From Streptomyces sp. LBL (GTDB lineage Bacteria > Actinomycetota > Actinomycetes > Streptomycetales > Streptomycetaceae), in contig NZ_JARXYX010000027.1 in the NCBI RefSeq assembly GCF_029893585.1, positions 1-64,000 of the forward strand: 64,000 bases of DNA, read 5' to 3'. The translations under genes and the position numbers were made by a program. This document shows, one piece after another, positions 1 through 8,119 of this stretch; positions within the stretch are counted from its first letter, which is position 1, and every line of letters begins with the position of its first letter. Under the pieces are notes generated by a model. The model was given only the letters and a program-made list of their open reading frames with translations, did no database searches and was not told the origin of the DNA.

Positions 1-365
1 ACCGACTACTGGCTGTCCAACCTGCCCGCCGACACCCCGCCGGCTGAACTTGTCCGCCTGGCCAAGATCCGCTGGCGCATCGAGCACGACTACCGTGAAC
101 TCAAGCACGGCCTCGGCCTGGACCACTTCGAGGGACGCTCCTGGAACGGCTGGCACCACCACGTCACCCTGGTCACCGCCGCCCACGCCTTCCTCACCGA
201 ACAGCGCCTGGCCCCAAAAGCCGATACAGCGGACTCACCCTCTACCAGACCCTCGACGCCATCCAAGACCTGCTGAACTGCTGGACCGGCACCTGCACCA
301 CCTGCCACCGCCCACTGCCCAGAACGTCCACCACCAGCCCAAACCCAAGACCCAGAGCAACCTAA
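1..365 (+). pseudogene. IS701-family-like transposase, 3' remnant, frameshifted
   Basis: The window opens inside a reading frame that translates as the C-terminal third of an IS701-type DDE transposase. Visible pieces are IRWRIEHDYRELKHGLGLDH, FEGRSWNGWHHH and AHAFLTEQRLAPK, which carries the late catalytic-region Glu of the family. Around 213-231 the frame shifts by one base. The continuation GLTLYQTLDAIQDLLNCW then GTCTTCHRPLP is in another frame and stops with TAA at 363-365. The upstream part lies outside the window, so the full extent is unknown. The shift means no intact enzyme can be made from this copy unless the insertion sequence uses programmed frameshifting, for which I see no slippery site. 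It abuts a tRNA gene, a common landing area for mobile DNA. Family level is fairly sure, exact element not. Confidence 0.7.
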
Positions 366-401
366 CGGAGTCCTACTAGTCAGGACCCGAACTTTACCGG
401 G

Positions 402-473
402 CTCCCCCGCCAGGACTTGAACCCGGACAGATGGCACCAAAAGCCACAGTGCTGCCAATTACACCACGGGGGA
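402..473 (-). tRNA. tRNA-Gln (anticodon TTG)
   Basis: Read on the minus strand, this 72-nt stretch folds as a complete cloverleaf. The acceptor arms TCCCCCG and CGGGGGA pair over 7 bp, followed by a G discriminator as expected for tRNA-Gln. The D-arm is GGTGTAATTGGCAGCAC, the anticodon loop is TTTTGGT with TTG in the middle, and the T-arm contains GGTTCAAGTCC. The 3' CCA is not encoded. It reads CAA glutamine codons, which are rare in this GC-rich genome. Confidence 0.95.
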
Positions 474-802
474 ATAAACTCGACTAAACCAGACATTCAG
501 TCAGGTCGCCGAGTGGTGCTTTCTACTATGCCGTACCAGGCGGCCTCCACGCGACGATTGACTTCGGTGGATCCCGTCCCCAGGGCGAGATCGAACTCCT
601 CGGAGTCCGTGTACATGCCGTACGGGTGGGTCATAGGCGTACCGTCCAGGCGGAATGTGATCTTCCGGAGTCGAACGGTGAGCGATTCGGCAGTTCGAGG
701 GATATCGGGCGGTTTCGTAATCGTTCGGTCACGGAGTGTGGTGTAGGCCAGTCGCGGAAACTCACCGGAAAAGGGGCGCCCGGCGACCGTAGTCTGGGTG
801 CC
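474..802. other. non-coding stretch upstream of sensor kinase
   Basis: I see no convincing gene here. Open frames on both strands lack a ribosome site and family resemblance. It should hold the upstream region of the tRNA-Gln gene (leftward) and of the sensor kinase (rightward), but I cannot assign a clear -35/-10 pair. Confidence 0.5.
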
Positions 803-2113
803 ATGACCACGATGGGGGAACACCATGTGACGGCCGCAGGAGGGCCGTGGTGGTGGGCGAGACGGCGCAGTGCGGTGCTGGACGTGAGTCTGGCGGTGGT
901 GTCCGCGGCGGAGTGTGCCGTGGAGGGGGTTCCGTTCGCTCGGGACGCGGGGGTTCCGGTGGGGGCCGGAATCGTGTTCGGGTTGTTGGCCGGCTCGGTG
1001 CTGGTGTTGCGGCGTCGGTGGCCGATAGCCGTGGTGTTGGTGTCGATCGCGATAACGCCCGCCCAGATGGGCTTTCTGATGGGCATCGTCGGCCTGTACA
1101 CGTTGGCGGCGTCGGAGCTGCCGCGTCGGATCATCGGTTCGCTGGCGGGGATGTCGCTGGTGGGGACGTTGGTCGTGACGTTCGTGCGGGTGGGGCAGGA
1201 CATGGCGCGGGGGGAACTGACGTTGGGGGACTGGTTCGTCCCGTTCGCGTCGATCACGACCTCGTTGGGGCTGACCGCGCCGCCGGTGCTGCTGGGCCTC
1301 TATGTGGGGGCGCGGCGGCGGTTGATGGAGAGTTTGCGGGAGCGGGCGGACAGTCTGGAGCGGGAGCTTCAGTTGCTTGCGGAGCGGGCGGAGGAGCGGG
1401 CCGAGTGGGCGCGGGGCGAGGAGCGGACGCGGATCGCTCGGGAGATGCATGACGTCGTCGCGCACCGGGTGAGTCTGATGGTGGTGCATGCGGCGGCGTT
1501 GCAGGCGGTGGCGCGGAAGGATCCCGAGAAGGCGGTGAAGAACGCGGCGCTCGTGGGGGACATGGGGCGGCAGGCGTTGACCGAGTTGCGGGAGATGCTC
1601 GGGGTGTTGCGCAGTGGTGGTGGGCCGGCGCGGCGGGAAGGCGTGCCGTTGGCGGCGGTGGGGGCGGCTGCTGCGGCGGCGGCGTCGCGGGCGGCGGATG
1701 GCGAGGCTGTGGGGGACGGGCCGTCTCTGTCGGATCTGGAGGTGCTGGTGGGGCAGTCGGCGGCGGCGGGGATGGTGGTGGAGCTGTCGGTGGAGGGTGA
1801 GTCGCGGGGGTATGCGGGAGAGATCGAGCAGACGGCGTTCCGGGTGGTGCAGGAGGCGTTGACGAACGTCCATAAGCATGCGGCGGGGGCGAAGACGCAT
1901 GTGCGGTTGGCGCACCGGGTGTCGGAGCTCGCGATGCAGGTGGAGAACGAGTCGCCGGGTGAGGTGTCCGCGGCGGCGTCGGCGGGGTTGCCGTCGGGGG
2001 GTAATGGCTTGGTGGGGATGAGGGAGCGGGTCGTCGCGCTGGGCGGGGTGTTTGTGTCGGGGCCGACGGAGGTGGGGGGTTTTCGGGTGTCGGCGGTGAT
2101 TCCGGCTTCGTAG
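803..2113 (+). CDS. two-component sensor histidine kinase (NarL/DesK type), orphan
   Basis: A 436-residue membrane kinase. The N-terminal half has four to five hydrophobic segments (about residues 25-180), then a charged coiled-coil linker (about 185-215). The HisKA_3 dimerisation box EMHDVVAHRVSLMVVHAAAL follows, with phospho-acceptor His near residue 216. The C-terminal ATPase domain shows the N-box in VVQEALTNVHKHA and a G-box GNGLVGMRERV. ATG at 803 is chosen because it starts just before the first hydrophobic segment; the frame is open further upstream without membrane character. No response-regulator gene is adjacent on either side, which is unusual for this class because partners normally overlap. 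It must signal to a regulator elsewhere, or the partner was lost near the transposase remnant. The stimulus cannot be told from sequence. Confidence 0.9.
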   Translation: MTTMGEHHVTAAGGPWWWARRRSAVLDVSLAVVSAAECAVEGVPFARDAGVPVGAGIVFGLLAGSVLVLRRRWPIAVVLVSIAITPAQMGFLMGIVGLYTLAASELPRRIIGSLAGMSLVGTLVVTFVRVGQDMARGELTLGDWFVPFASITTSLGLTAPPVLLGLYVGARRRLMESLRERADSLERELQLLAERAEERAEWARGEERTRIAREMHDVVAHRVSLMVVHAAALQAVARKDPEKAVKNAALVGDMGRQALTELREMLGVLRSGGGPARREGVPLAAVGAAAAAAASRAADGEAVGDGPSLSDLEVLVGQSAAAGMVVELSVEGESRGYAGEIEQTAFRVVQEALTNVHKHAAGAKTHVRLAHRVSELAMQVENESPGEVSAAASAGLPSGGNGLVGMRERVVALGGVFVSGPTEVGGFRVSAVIPAS

Positions 2114-2134
2114 GTACTGGGGTTCCGGCCGGAG

Positions 2135-2190
2135 CCTGTCCTGCTGTCCGGCTGTCCGGCTGTCCGGCTGTCCGGCTGTCCTGCTGTGAT
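2135..2190. repeat. 8-bp tandem repeat GCTGTCCG
   Basis: Immediately after the kinase stop there are four perfect copies of GCTGTCCG (2143-2174), flanked by degenerate copies ending in CCT. It is intergenic between convergent genes. Confidence 0.85.
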
Positions 2191-2227
2191 GCGCTGATGT
2201 GCAGGGCGGGTCCGGCTGCGGCCGGTT

Positions 2228-2722
2228 CTATTCGGCGGTGAGGCGGGTGGGTTCGATGCCGGAGACGAGGGCTGCGAGGGCGTGGTCGAAGTCGGGTCCG
2301 AGGTACCAGTCGCCGGTGTGGTCGAGGGTGTAGACGCGGCCTGCGGCGTCGATGGCGAGGAGGGCCTGGGTGTCGGTCTCGGCGCCGAGGGGGCAGACCT
2401 CGGTGTCGAGGGCGCGGCCGAGGTCGCCGAGGGTGCGGGCCAGGTGGAGGCCGTGCAGGGGGTCGAGGTGGAGGGCGGCCGGGGCGACTTGGCGGCCGGG
2501 GCCGGTGGGGGTGATGTGCAGGCCGCCGAATTCGGCCCAGGCTTCGACGGCGGCGGGGAAGACGGCGTGCCGGTGTCCGGCGGGTGAGGCGTGGTCGCGC
2601 AGGGTGTCGGCCCAGATCTCGGCCTGTTGTATGTCCCAGCGTCCGGGTTGCCAGCCGGCGGCGCGCAGGGCGGCGTCGGTGGGTACGGCGAAGCGGGTGG
2701 TGGAGGTGCGGTCGGGGTGCAT
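2228..2722 (-). CDS. SUKH-3 domain immunity-like protein
   Basis: A 164-residue cytoplasmic protein without signal peptide or membrane segment. The N-terminal part AGWQPGRWDIQQAEIWAD followed by FPAAVEAWAEFGGLHI is the signature of the SUKH-3 branch of the SUKH (SMI1/KNR4-like) superfamily, and the length is that of a single domain. In known systems SUKH proteins bind and neutralise nuclease or deaminase toxins of polymorphic toxin systems. It is encoded convergently to the kinase and in the same direction as the downstream-facing YwqJ deaminase gene, about 130 bp away, which makes that protein a reasonable candidate partner (inference). The start ATG at 2722 fits the domain start. Confidence 0.8.
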   Translation of the reverse strand: MHPDRTSTTRFAVPTDAALRAAGWQPGRWDIQQAEIWADTLRDHASPAGHRHAVFPAAVEAWAEFGGLHITPTGPGRQVAPAALHLDPLHGLHLARTLGDLGRALDTEVCPLGAETDTQALLAIDAAGRVYTLDHTGDWYLGPDFDHALAALVSGIEPTRLTAE

Positions 2723-2853
2723 CTGCCCGTCGTTCGTAGAGAGCGTTCGTAGAAATCGGTTGTAGGGATCCGTTGTAGGGATCCGTTGTCGAGATCCGTG
2801 TAGTGATCCGTTGCAGTGATCGTTCGGTGGTACGTGGGGGAGGGGCGGGTCGC

Positions 2854-3381
2854 TCAGTCGTCTGTCGTCGTGGAGTCGACGATGCGGACGTCGAAGTGGG
2901 CGCTGAGCGCTGTGCAGGCTCGGCAGGGGGTGGCGAAGCTGCCGTGGAGGGGGTCGCCGTCCTCGCGGATGCGGCGGGCGGTGAGTTTGGCCTGCTTGAG
3001 GGATCTTCGGGCTTCGCCGTTGGTCAGTGGCTTGCGGGCGGCGCGTTTGCTGCGGGCGGCGTCGATGGCCGCGATGTGGCGCGATATCAGCAGGGCTTCG
3101 GCGCAGCGGCCGGTGAAGCGGTCGCGTTGTCCGCTGGGGAGGGTGTCGAGGAAGTCCTGGACGAGGGGGTGCAGGGCGGGGGGCTGGTCGCCGCGGGCGG
3201 CGGTGCCGGTGAGGGTGGCGCCGCGGACGGAGAGGGCGGCGGCGATGGTGGGGAGTATGCCGTCGCGGCGGTGGCGCAGGGTGGGGGTGTGGGGGGTGTC
3301 GGTGCTGCTCCAGCCGATGCGGGGGTCGCCGGATGTGCCCGGTCGCGGTCCTGGGTGCGGTCCCGTCTGCGTGGCGTTCAT
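2854..3381 (-). CDS. YwqJ-family deaminase (toxin-type)
   Basis: The encoded protein has about 175 residues. The conserved core FTGRCAEALLISRHI supplies the Cys-Ala-Glu catalytic and zinc motif, and ATPCRACTALSAHF supplies the PCxxC zinc site. Together these define the YwqJ branch of the cytidine-deaminase-like superfamily, known mostly as C-terminal toxins of polymorphic systems. Here the domain stands alone behind a short Pro/Thr-rich N-terminus, with no secretion leader. A GGAGGG sequence sits 1 nt before an ATG at 3390 and about 10 nt before the ATG at 3381, so the second start is preferred. The frame is open further upstream but that part has no family resemblance. Its neighbour at 2228-2722 is a SUKH-3 immunity-like protein. 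Substrate (free nucleoside or nucleic acid) is unknown. Confidence 0.75.
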   Translation of the reverse strand: MNATQTGPHPGPRPGTSGDPRIGWSSTDTPHTPTLRHRRDGILPTIAAALSVRGATLTGTAARGDQPPALHPLVQDFLDTLPSGQRDRFTGRCAEALLISRHIAAIDAARSKRAARKPLTNGEARRSLKQAKLTARRIREDGDPLHGSFATPCRACTALSAHFDVRIVDSTTTDD

Positions 3382-3742
3382 GATCGTCATACCCTCCCGT
3401 CCATCCCCCTGGCGGACACAGACTGCCAAATGGCGGGGCTGGTGCGGAAGCTGGGGCGCCGCGACACGCCCGTGTTCGGGCTGGCTGTCACGTTGGGGTG
3501 ACGGCGGGTCACGAAAGCGGAGGGGGCCGGCCGGTGCCCGGTGACCGGTCTTGTCGTACCGCATAGGCTGTCGGCACCTCTGTTCACGCGGTCAGCGCGT
3601 GGAGAGAGGCGGAGAGAAGTCGGGGCGGGCGTCGAGACGTGGTCGAGACGGACGTCGTGACGGACGAGACAGTCGATACGGTGCGTAGTGGCGCGGGGCT
3701 GGTCATTACGGGTCGTACAGAGTGCCGCAGGGGGCAACCGCG

Positions 3743-4762
3743 ATGACGACAGGTCGGCTCGGGTTGGGGGCGCCTCCCGGCCGCCAGGCCGGGGGACAAG
3801 CCGTGCCGCCGAACGCGGCCTATTCCGGGCAGGTCGTGCACTTCCCGGATCCGGTTCGGGCGGCCCGTCACCCGAGAGGGGTACGGGTGGACGAGCATGG
3901 CTACCCCGACTTCTCGGCGTATGCGCGGGCGGCGGTGGAGATCGCCGAGCCGCCGGAGGGTTTCGGGGTCGATGAGCTGCGGCTGACGGATTACGTGTCG
4001 GCGAACGCGGCGTTGTCGGCGACGGGGCACGAGTTGTGGGACACGGTGCCGGCGGTGGCGACGCCGCATGGCTGGACGTGGCATCACGTGGTCGGTGGCC
4101 GGCGGCTGGAGCTGGTTCCGGTCGAGGTGAAGGCGCTGTTGCGGCATCACGGTGGGATCGTGACGTCGACGGTGGACCAGGACAAGCGGGGCACGCGGCC
4201 GTTGCAGGAGACGCGGCCGGTGCATGTGGGGTTGCCGAAGTCGGGGGTGGCGGTGACGGAGGCGCAGGTGCAGGGGGTCGAGGAGGACCTCGGGTACCGG
4301 TTGCCGGGTGCGTACCGGTCGTTCCTGAAGGCGGCGGGTGGGTGCGCGCCGGTGGGCGCGGCGTTGGACGCGGAGTTGGGGCTGTTGGTGGACCAGCCGT
4401 TCTTCACGGTGCGGGACGAGGCGGCGGTCAACGATCTGGTGTACGTCAACAAGTGTCTGCGTGACCATCTGACCAAGGACTATCTGGGGGTCGGGTTCGT
4501 GCAGGGCGGACTGCTGGCCGTGAAGGTGAAGGGCGAGCGGGTCGGTTCGGTGTGGTTCTGCGCGTACGACGACGTGCGGGACGTGGATCCGTCGTGGTTG
4601 CCGGCGGACCGGGTGGAGCGGTTGCTGTTGCCGTGTGGTGAGGACTTCGATGCCTTCCTGTCGCGGTTGGCGGGCAATCCGCCGGAGTTGGAGACCGTGG
4701 CGAACCTGATGGTGGACGGCGGGTTCGCGCGGTCCGTTCCTGTGTCTTCCGTGGGGGAGTGA
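3743..4762 (+). CDS. WHH nuclease domain fused to SMI1/KNR4 (SUKH-1) domain
   Basis: A 339-residue two-part protein. Residues about 30-140 contain GWTWHHVVGGRRLELVPVEV and then HHGG, which matches the WHH family of HNH/endonuclease VII-like toxin nucleases (Trp-His-His followed by LVP and a late His-Gly-Gly). Residues about 170-320 match the SMI1/KNR4 SUKH-1 fold: VTEAQVQGVEEDLGYRLP, YRSFLKAAGG, then the VYVNKCLRDHL and LLLPCGEDFDAFL segments. The usual toxin and the usual immunity class are thus joined in one chain without export signal. ATG at 3743 is preferred over 3722 because CAGGGGG lies 8 nt ahead. The next gene starts 7 nt after the stop, so the two are surely co-transcribed. Whether the WHH domain is still active is unknown, but the His-His pair is intact. 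Confidence 0.75.
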   Translation: MTTGRLGLGAPPGRQAGGQAVPPNAAYSGQVVHFPDPVRAARHPRGVRVDEHGYPDFSAYARAAVEIAEPPEGFGVDELRLTDYVSANAALSATGHELWDTVPAVATPHGWTWHHVVGGRRLELVPVEVKALLRHHGGIVTSTVDQDKRGTRPLQETRPVHVGLPKSGVAVTEAQVQGVEEDLGYRLPGAYRSFLKAAGGCAPVGAALDAELGLLVDQPFFTVRDEAAVNDLVYVNKCLRDHLTKDYLGVGFVQGGLLAVKVKGERVGSVWFCAYDDVRDVDPSWLPADRVERLLLPCGEDFDAFLSRLAGNPPELETVANLMVDGGFARSVPVSSVGE

Positions 4763-4769
4763 GTCGGCG

Positions 4770-7700
4770 ATGGTGACGTTCGCGCAGGCGCAGGAGCGCG
4801 CGGAAGAGTGGATCAACGGGGATGTGCCGTCGTACCAGCATCGTGAGGTGCGGGTGCGGGAGTTCGATCTCGGGTTCGTGGTGTGGGCGGAGGACCGGGC
4901 GGACGGGCCGCGTTCGGACGGGGGTGGGCAGCGGCTGGTGATCGCCCGGGACAGCGGGGAGGCCACGTTGTGGCCCGTGCTGCCGGTGGGTGAGGTGATC
5001 CGCCGGTACGAGGAGGAGTACGGCCGTGCGGACGCCGTCGCCGATGCGGTGCCCGCGCCTGCGGTTCGGGTGGACCTGAATCAGACGTCGTTCTTGTTGA
5101 GTCCGCCGGAGTGGTTGCAGGAGGCGGCGGACAAGTTGGGGATTCCGGATCGGCGGGGGGTGGGGGCGGGGGCTGCGTCTGGCTCCGCGGCTGGTTCTGG
5201 CTCTGGTTCTGCCCCTGGTTCTGCGGCTGGTTCTGGCTCTGGTTCTGGGTCTCGCTCTGCGTCGGGTTCGGGTCCGGGGGCCGGTTCGGGGGCGGCTCCT
5301 GCTCCCGTTCCGGGGCCGGGGTTCGCTGTGGCCGGCGGGGCTGGGGCGCTGCCGGAGACGCAGGCCGGGCCTGGGGGTGTGGGTGCGGGTGCGGGTGCGG
5401 CGGCTGCCGCTTCCGATGCTTCCGGTGTGCCGGGTGTGCCGGGTGTGCCGGGTGTGCCGGGTGTGCCGGGTGTGCCGGGTGTGCCGGGTGTGCCGGGCGC
5501 GTCCGGTGTGCCGGGTGTGCCGCTCGGGGCGACGCCGTGGGCCGGGACGGACACGAACGCGGAGGCCGGTGAGGACCGTTCCGTGCCGCTGCCGGCCACG
5601 GTGTTCGCGCCGCCGCTGAGCGGGTCCGACGACGAGGCCGGGCCGCCCACGGCACCGCCGGACGCCAAGACGGCCCTGATGTCGGGTGGCAGTCAACTCC
5701 CGCGGACCGCGGTCTCCCCGACGGCGGACGAACCCCGTACGCCGGGTATTCAGGGCGGTGCGCCTGGGGTGCCTGGGGGTTCGGGTGCGCCCGGTGGGTC
5801 GTCGTACGGGTATCCGCAGGGTGCGGGTGCGCCGCCTCCCGGGGTTCCCGCGGCGGGTGCGATGCCTCCTCCGCCACCGCCGCCGCCTTCGTACGGGTAT
5901 CCGCAGGGGCCCGAGGGCGGGGCGCCGCAGCCTTCTGGCGCCGGTGCAGCCCGGGCCGGTGGTCCGGGGCGGTCGCTCGCGCCGAACGCCGGGGACATCG
6001 CCGACGCAGCGACGAGCAAGGCGGAGCCTCCGTCGCGGCGAGGGCGGGGCGCGGGTGCGAATCCGCCGCCTCCGCCGGGTGCCCCGGGTACACCGGGAGC
6101 GCGACCGGCCGGTACGCCGGGTCCGTCGGGGTCGGTAGCAGGCGGGTACGTGCCGACGCAGTTGGTGTCGGCGCTCGGACCGGAGGGACCTGAAGGGCCC
6201 GACGCAGGAGCGGGGTCGCCCTCCGCTCCGGGCGTGCCCCAGGCTCCGGGTGCGCCGAACCCGCCGGGCCCGCCCGGCCCGCCGAACCCGCCCGGTGCAC
6301 CTGGGATGCCCGGTGGTACGCCTCCGGGCGGTGTCCACCATGCCGCCACGATGCTTGCCGACCCGGGGCGGATGGGGCCTGGCACGGGCGCACCGCAGGC
6401 CCCGGGCGCCCCAGGCGCACCAGGGGCGCCCCGCCCGCCCGGTCCGCCTGGGGTCCCGGGTACCTCCGGCGCGCCTCAACCGCCTTCCGGTCCGGGGTTG
6501 CCGGGTGCCCCCGGTGCACCTCAGCCTCCCGGTGCGCCGGGCATGCCCGGCGCACCCCAGCCTCATGGCGCCCCGGGTGCACCTGGCGCACCCGGCGCCC
6601 AGGGCCCTTCCGGGGGCGCGCGCGGGGCTGTGCACCACGCAGAGACCGTGCTGTCCGCGCCCCCCGCGGGCGCCCCCGGCACGCCCCCGCCGCCACAGCC
6701 ACCCGGCGCCGTGCCCCCGGGCACGATGCCCCCGCCCGGAGGCATGCCCCCCGGCGCTGTGATGCCGCCCCCGGGCGCCATGCCGCCACCCGGTGCCATG
6801 CCGCACCCCGGGGCGATGCCGCACCCCGGGGCGATGCCGCCGCCTCCCCCGCCCGGGGCAGGGCAGCCCTCGTACGGCTATCCGCCGCCGGGGCAGCCGA
6901 CCGTCGGCCCCGGGTACCAGGCCGTGTTGCGCTATCGCGCGCAGGACGGTTCCGAGCAGCAGCTGATCCGGCGTTCGGCGCCGGGGACACCGCACCCGGA
7001 GTGGCAGATCTTCCACGAGCTGCGGGCGATGAACGTGCCGCCGGACCAGGTCCTGGAGCTGCACACCGAGTTGGAGTCGTGCGCGCTGCCGGGTGCCTAC
7101 TGCGCGCGGATGATCCGGGAGCAGTGGCCGCAGGCCAGGATCGCGAGCATCGCCCCGTACGGCACGGATCACGCGAGCCGGCAGCAGGGGATGCGGCAAC
7201 TGCTGGCGCACCAGGGTGAGTTGCATCAGGTAGCGGATGGTCCCGCCCGTCCCGCTCCGGTACGGGCGCCGCTTCCGCAGGTGCAGCCCGCGCCGCCGAT
7301 TCCGCCGGAGGGTGTGGCGCAGGAGTTGGCGGGGGCGTTCGGGCCGGGGCTGTTCCGCTTCGAGCAGGCCGCGGTGTCCCGGCAGGGCGTGCCGCCGGTC
7401 GTGGCGCACTCGCTGGTGGTGGCGGGGCTGCCGGTGGACATGGGCCCGTTCTTCTGGGCGCAGGCCCAGCCGGGGCGGCCCGTGCCGACGCTGGCGGAGT
7501 TGGCGGCCGAGCGCGGAGTGCAGTCGGCCTCGGACGCGGGCTCGTACCTCGTCATGGGCAGCGACTTCGGCAAGGCGGTCTGTGTGCAGTACGGCACGGC
7601 GAACATCGTGGCGGTGCCCGTGGAGGCGGGGCCGGGCGGGGCGTCCGTACCACCGCAGTTCGTGAACACGGGGCTGCCCGAGTTCCAGCGGTGCCTGGCG

Positions 7701-7868
7701 CTGCTGGGGCGGATGTGGCGGCTCAGGTACGGGCTGAACCAGGAGCAGGCGGCCCGCTGGACCGTGGACTTCCAGGTTCAGTTGGCCTCCCTCGATCCGG
7801 TGGCGCTCGGTTCGCCGGAGAGCTGGTGGTCGGTGCTGCTGGAGCAGATGTGGGACGGGTTGCTGTGA
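4770..7868 (+). CDS. YrhB-like / Pro-Gly-rich linker / deaminase-like / SUKH-4 protein
   Basis: A 1032-residue mosaic. Residues 1-90 (TFAQAQERAEEWINGDVP to GEVIRRYEEEYG) resemble the YrhB/Imm35 immunity family. Residues about 130-710 are low complexity: Gly-Ser runs, at least seven consecutive VPG triplets coded by a 9-bp DNA repeat at 5424-5520, and long collagen-like G-A-P, G-P-P and G-M-P triplets. Residues about 720-820 include LELHTELESCALPG followed by YCARMI, an HxE plus C-x6-C arrangement typical of toxin-type deaminases. Residues about 850-1032 match SUKH-4 (FRFEQAAVSRQGVP, GLPEFQRCLALLGRMW). The start lies 7 nt after the upstream stop. Long open frames on the opposite strand here are a by-product of codon bias. 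The layout suggests a multi-immunity or toxin-immunity protein; the function is not proven. Confidence 0.7.
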   Translation: MVTFAQAQERAEEWINGDVPSYQHREVRVREFDLGFVVWAEDRADGPRSDGGGQRLVIARDSGEATLWPVLPVGEVIRRYEEEYGRADAVADAVPAPAVRVDLNQTSFLLSPPEWLQEAADKLGIPDRRGVGAGAASGSAAGSGSGSAPGSAAGSGSGSGSRSASGSGPGAGSGAAPAPVPGPGFAVAGGAGALPETQAGPGGVGAGAGAAAAASDASGVPGVPGVPGVPGVPGVPGVPGVPGASGVPGVPLGATPWAGTDTNAEAGEDRSVPLPATVFAPPLSGSDDEAGPPTAPPDAKTALMSGGSQLPRTAVSPTADEPRTPGIQGGAPGVPGGSGAPGGSSYGYPQGAGAPPPGVPAAGAMPPPPPPPPSYGYPQGPEGGAPQPSGAGAARAGGPGRSLAPNAGDIADAATSKAEPPSRRGRGAGANPPPPPGAPGTPGARPAGTPGPSGSVAGGYVPTQLVSALGPEGPEGPDAGAGSPSAPGVPQAPGAPNPPGPPGPPNPPGAPGMPGGTPPGGVHHAATMLADPGRMGPGTGAPQAPGAPGAPGAPRPPGPPGVPGTSGAPQPPSGPGLPGAPGAPQPPGAPGMPGAPQPHGAPGAPGAPGAQGPSGGARGAVHHAETVLSAPPAGAPGTPPPPQPPGAVPPGTMPPPGGMPPGAVMPPPGAMPPPGAMPHPGAMPHPGAMPPPPPPGAGQPSYGYPPPGQPTVGPGYQAVLRYRAQDGSEQQLIRRSAPGTPHPEWQIFHELRAMNVPPDQVLELHTELESCALPGAYCARMIREQWPQARIASIAPYGTDHASRQQGMRQLLAHQGELHQVADGPARPAPVRAPLPQVQPAPPIPPEGVAQELAGAFGPGLFRFEQAAVSRQGVPPVVAHSLVVAGLPVDMGPFFWAQAQPGRPVPTLAELAAERGVQSASDAGSYLVMGSDFGKAVCVQYGTANIVAVPVEAGPGGASVPPQFVNTGLPEFQRCLALLGRMWRLRYGLNQEQAARWTVDFQVQLASLDPVALGSPESWWSVLLEQMWDGLL

Positions 7869-7900
7869 CGTCCCGCCCCTGACGCACTGCGCGTACGAGA

Positions 7901-7936
7901 GGGCCGGACCCGGTCGTGTGATCGGGTCCGGCCCTT
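7901..7936 (+). terminator. intrinsic terminator after SUKH-4 gene
   Basis: A perfect 13-bp stem AGGGCCGGACCCG / CGGGTCCGGCCCT with a 10-nt loop, followed by TTTCG. It sits 33 bp beyond the stop of the upstream gene. Confidence 0.85.
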
Positions 7937-8119
7937 TCGCGTGCGCTCCGGCGTTTTCGCGTGCGGTCCGACCCGATTGTGTGCGGTCCGACCTGATTGC
8001 GGGCGCGTCGCGGCCGTAACTCCCGTACGGAGTGTCGGGTTATGGACACTTCCACCCGATACATCAAGATGTGCGCGAAATAATCACGTCGCATCCGTTC
8101 GGCGGAGAGGGGTTCCAGG

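Noticed and set aside
4446..7409. Very long open frame (987 codons) and a second of 725 codons opposite the 1032-residue gene
   Set aside because: They mirror the Pro/Gly-rich coding repeats in GC-rich DNA; products are Arg/Thr/His-rich without domains or a ribosome site.
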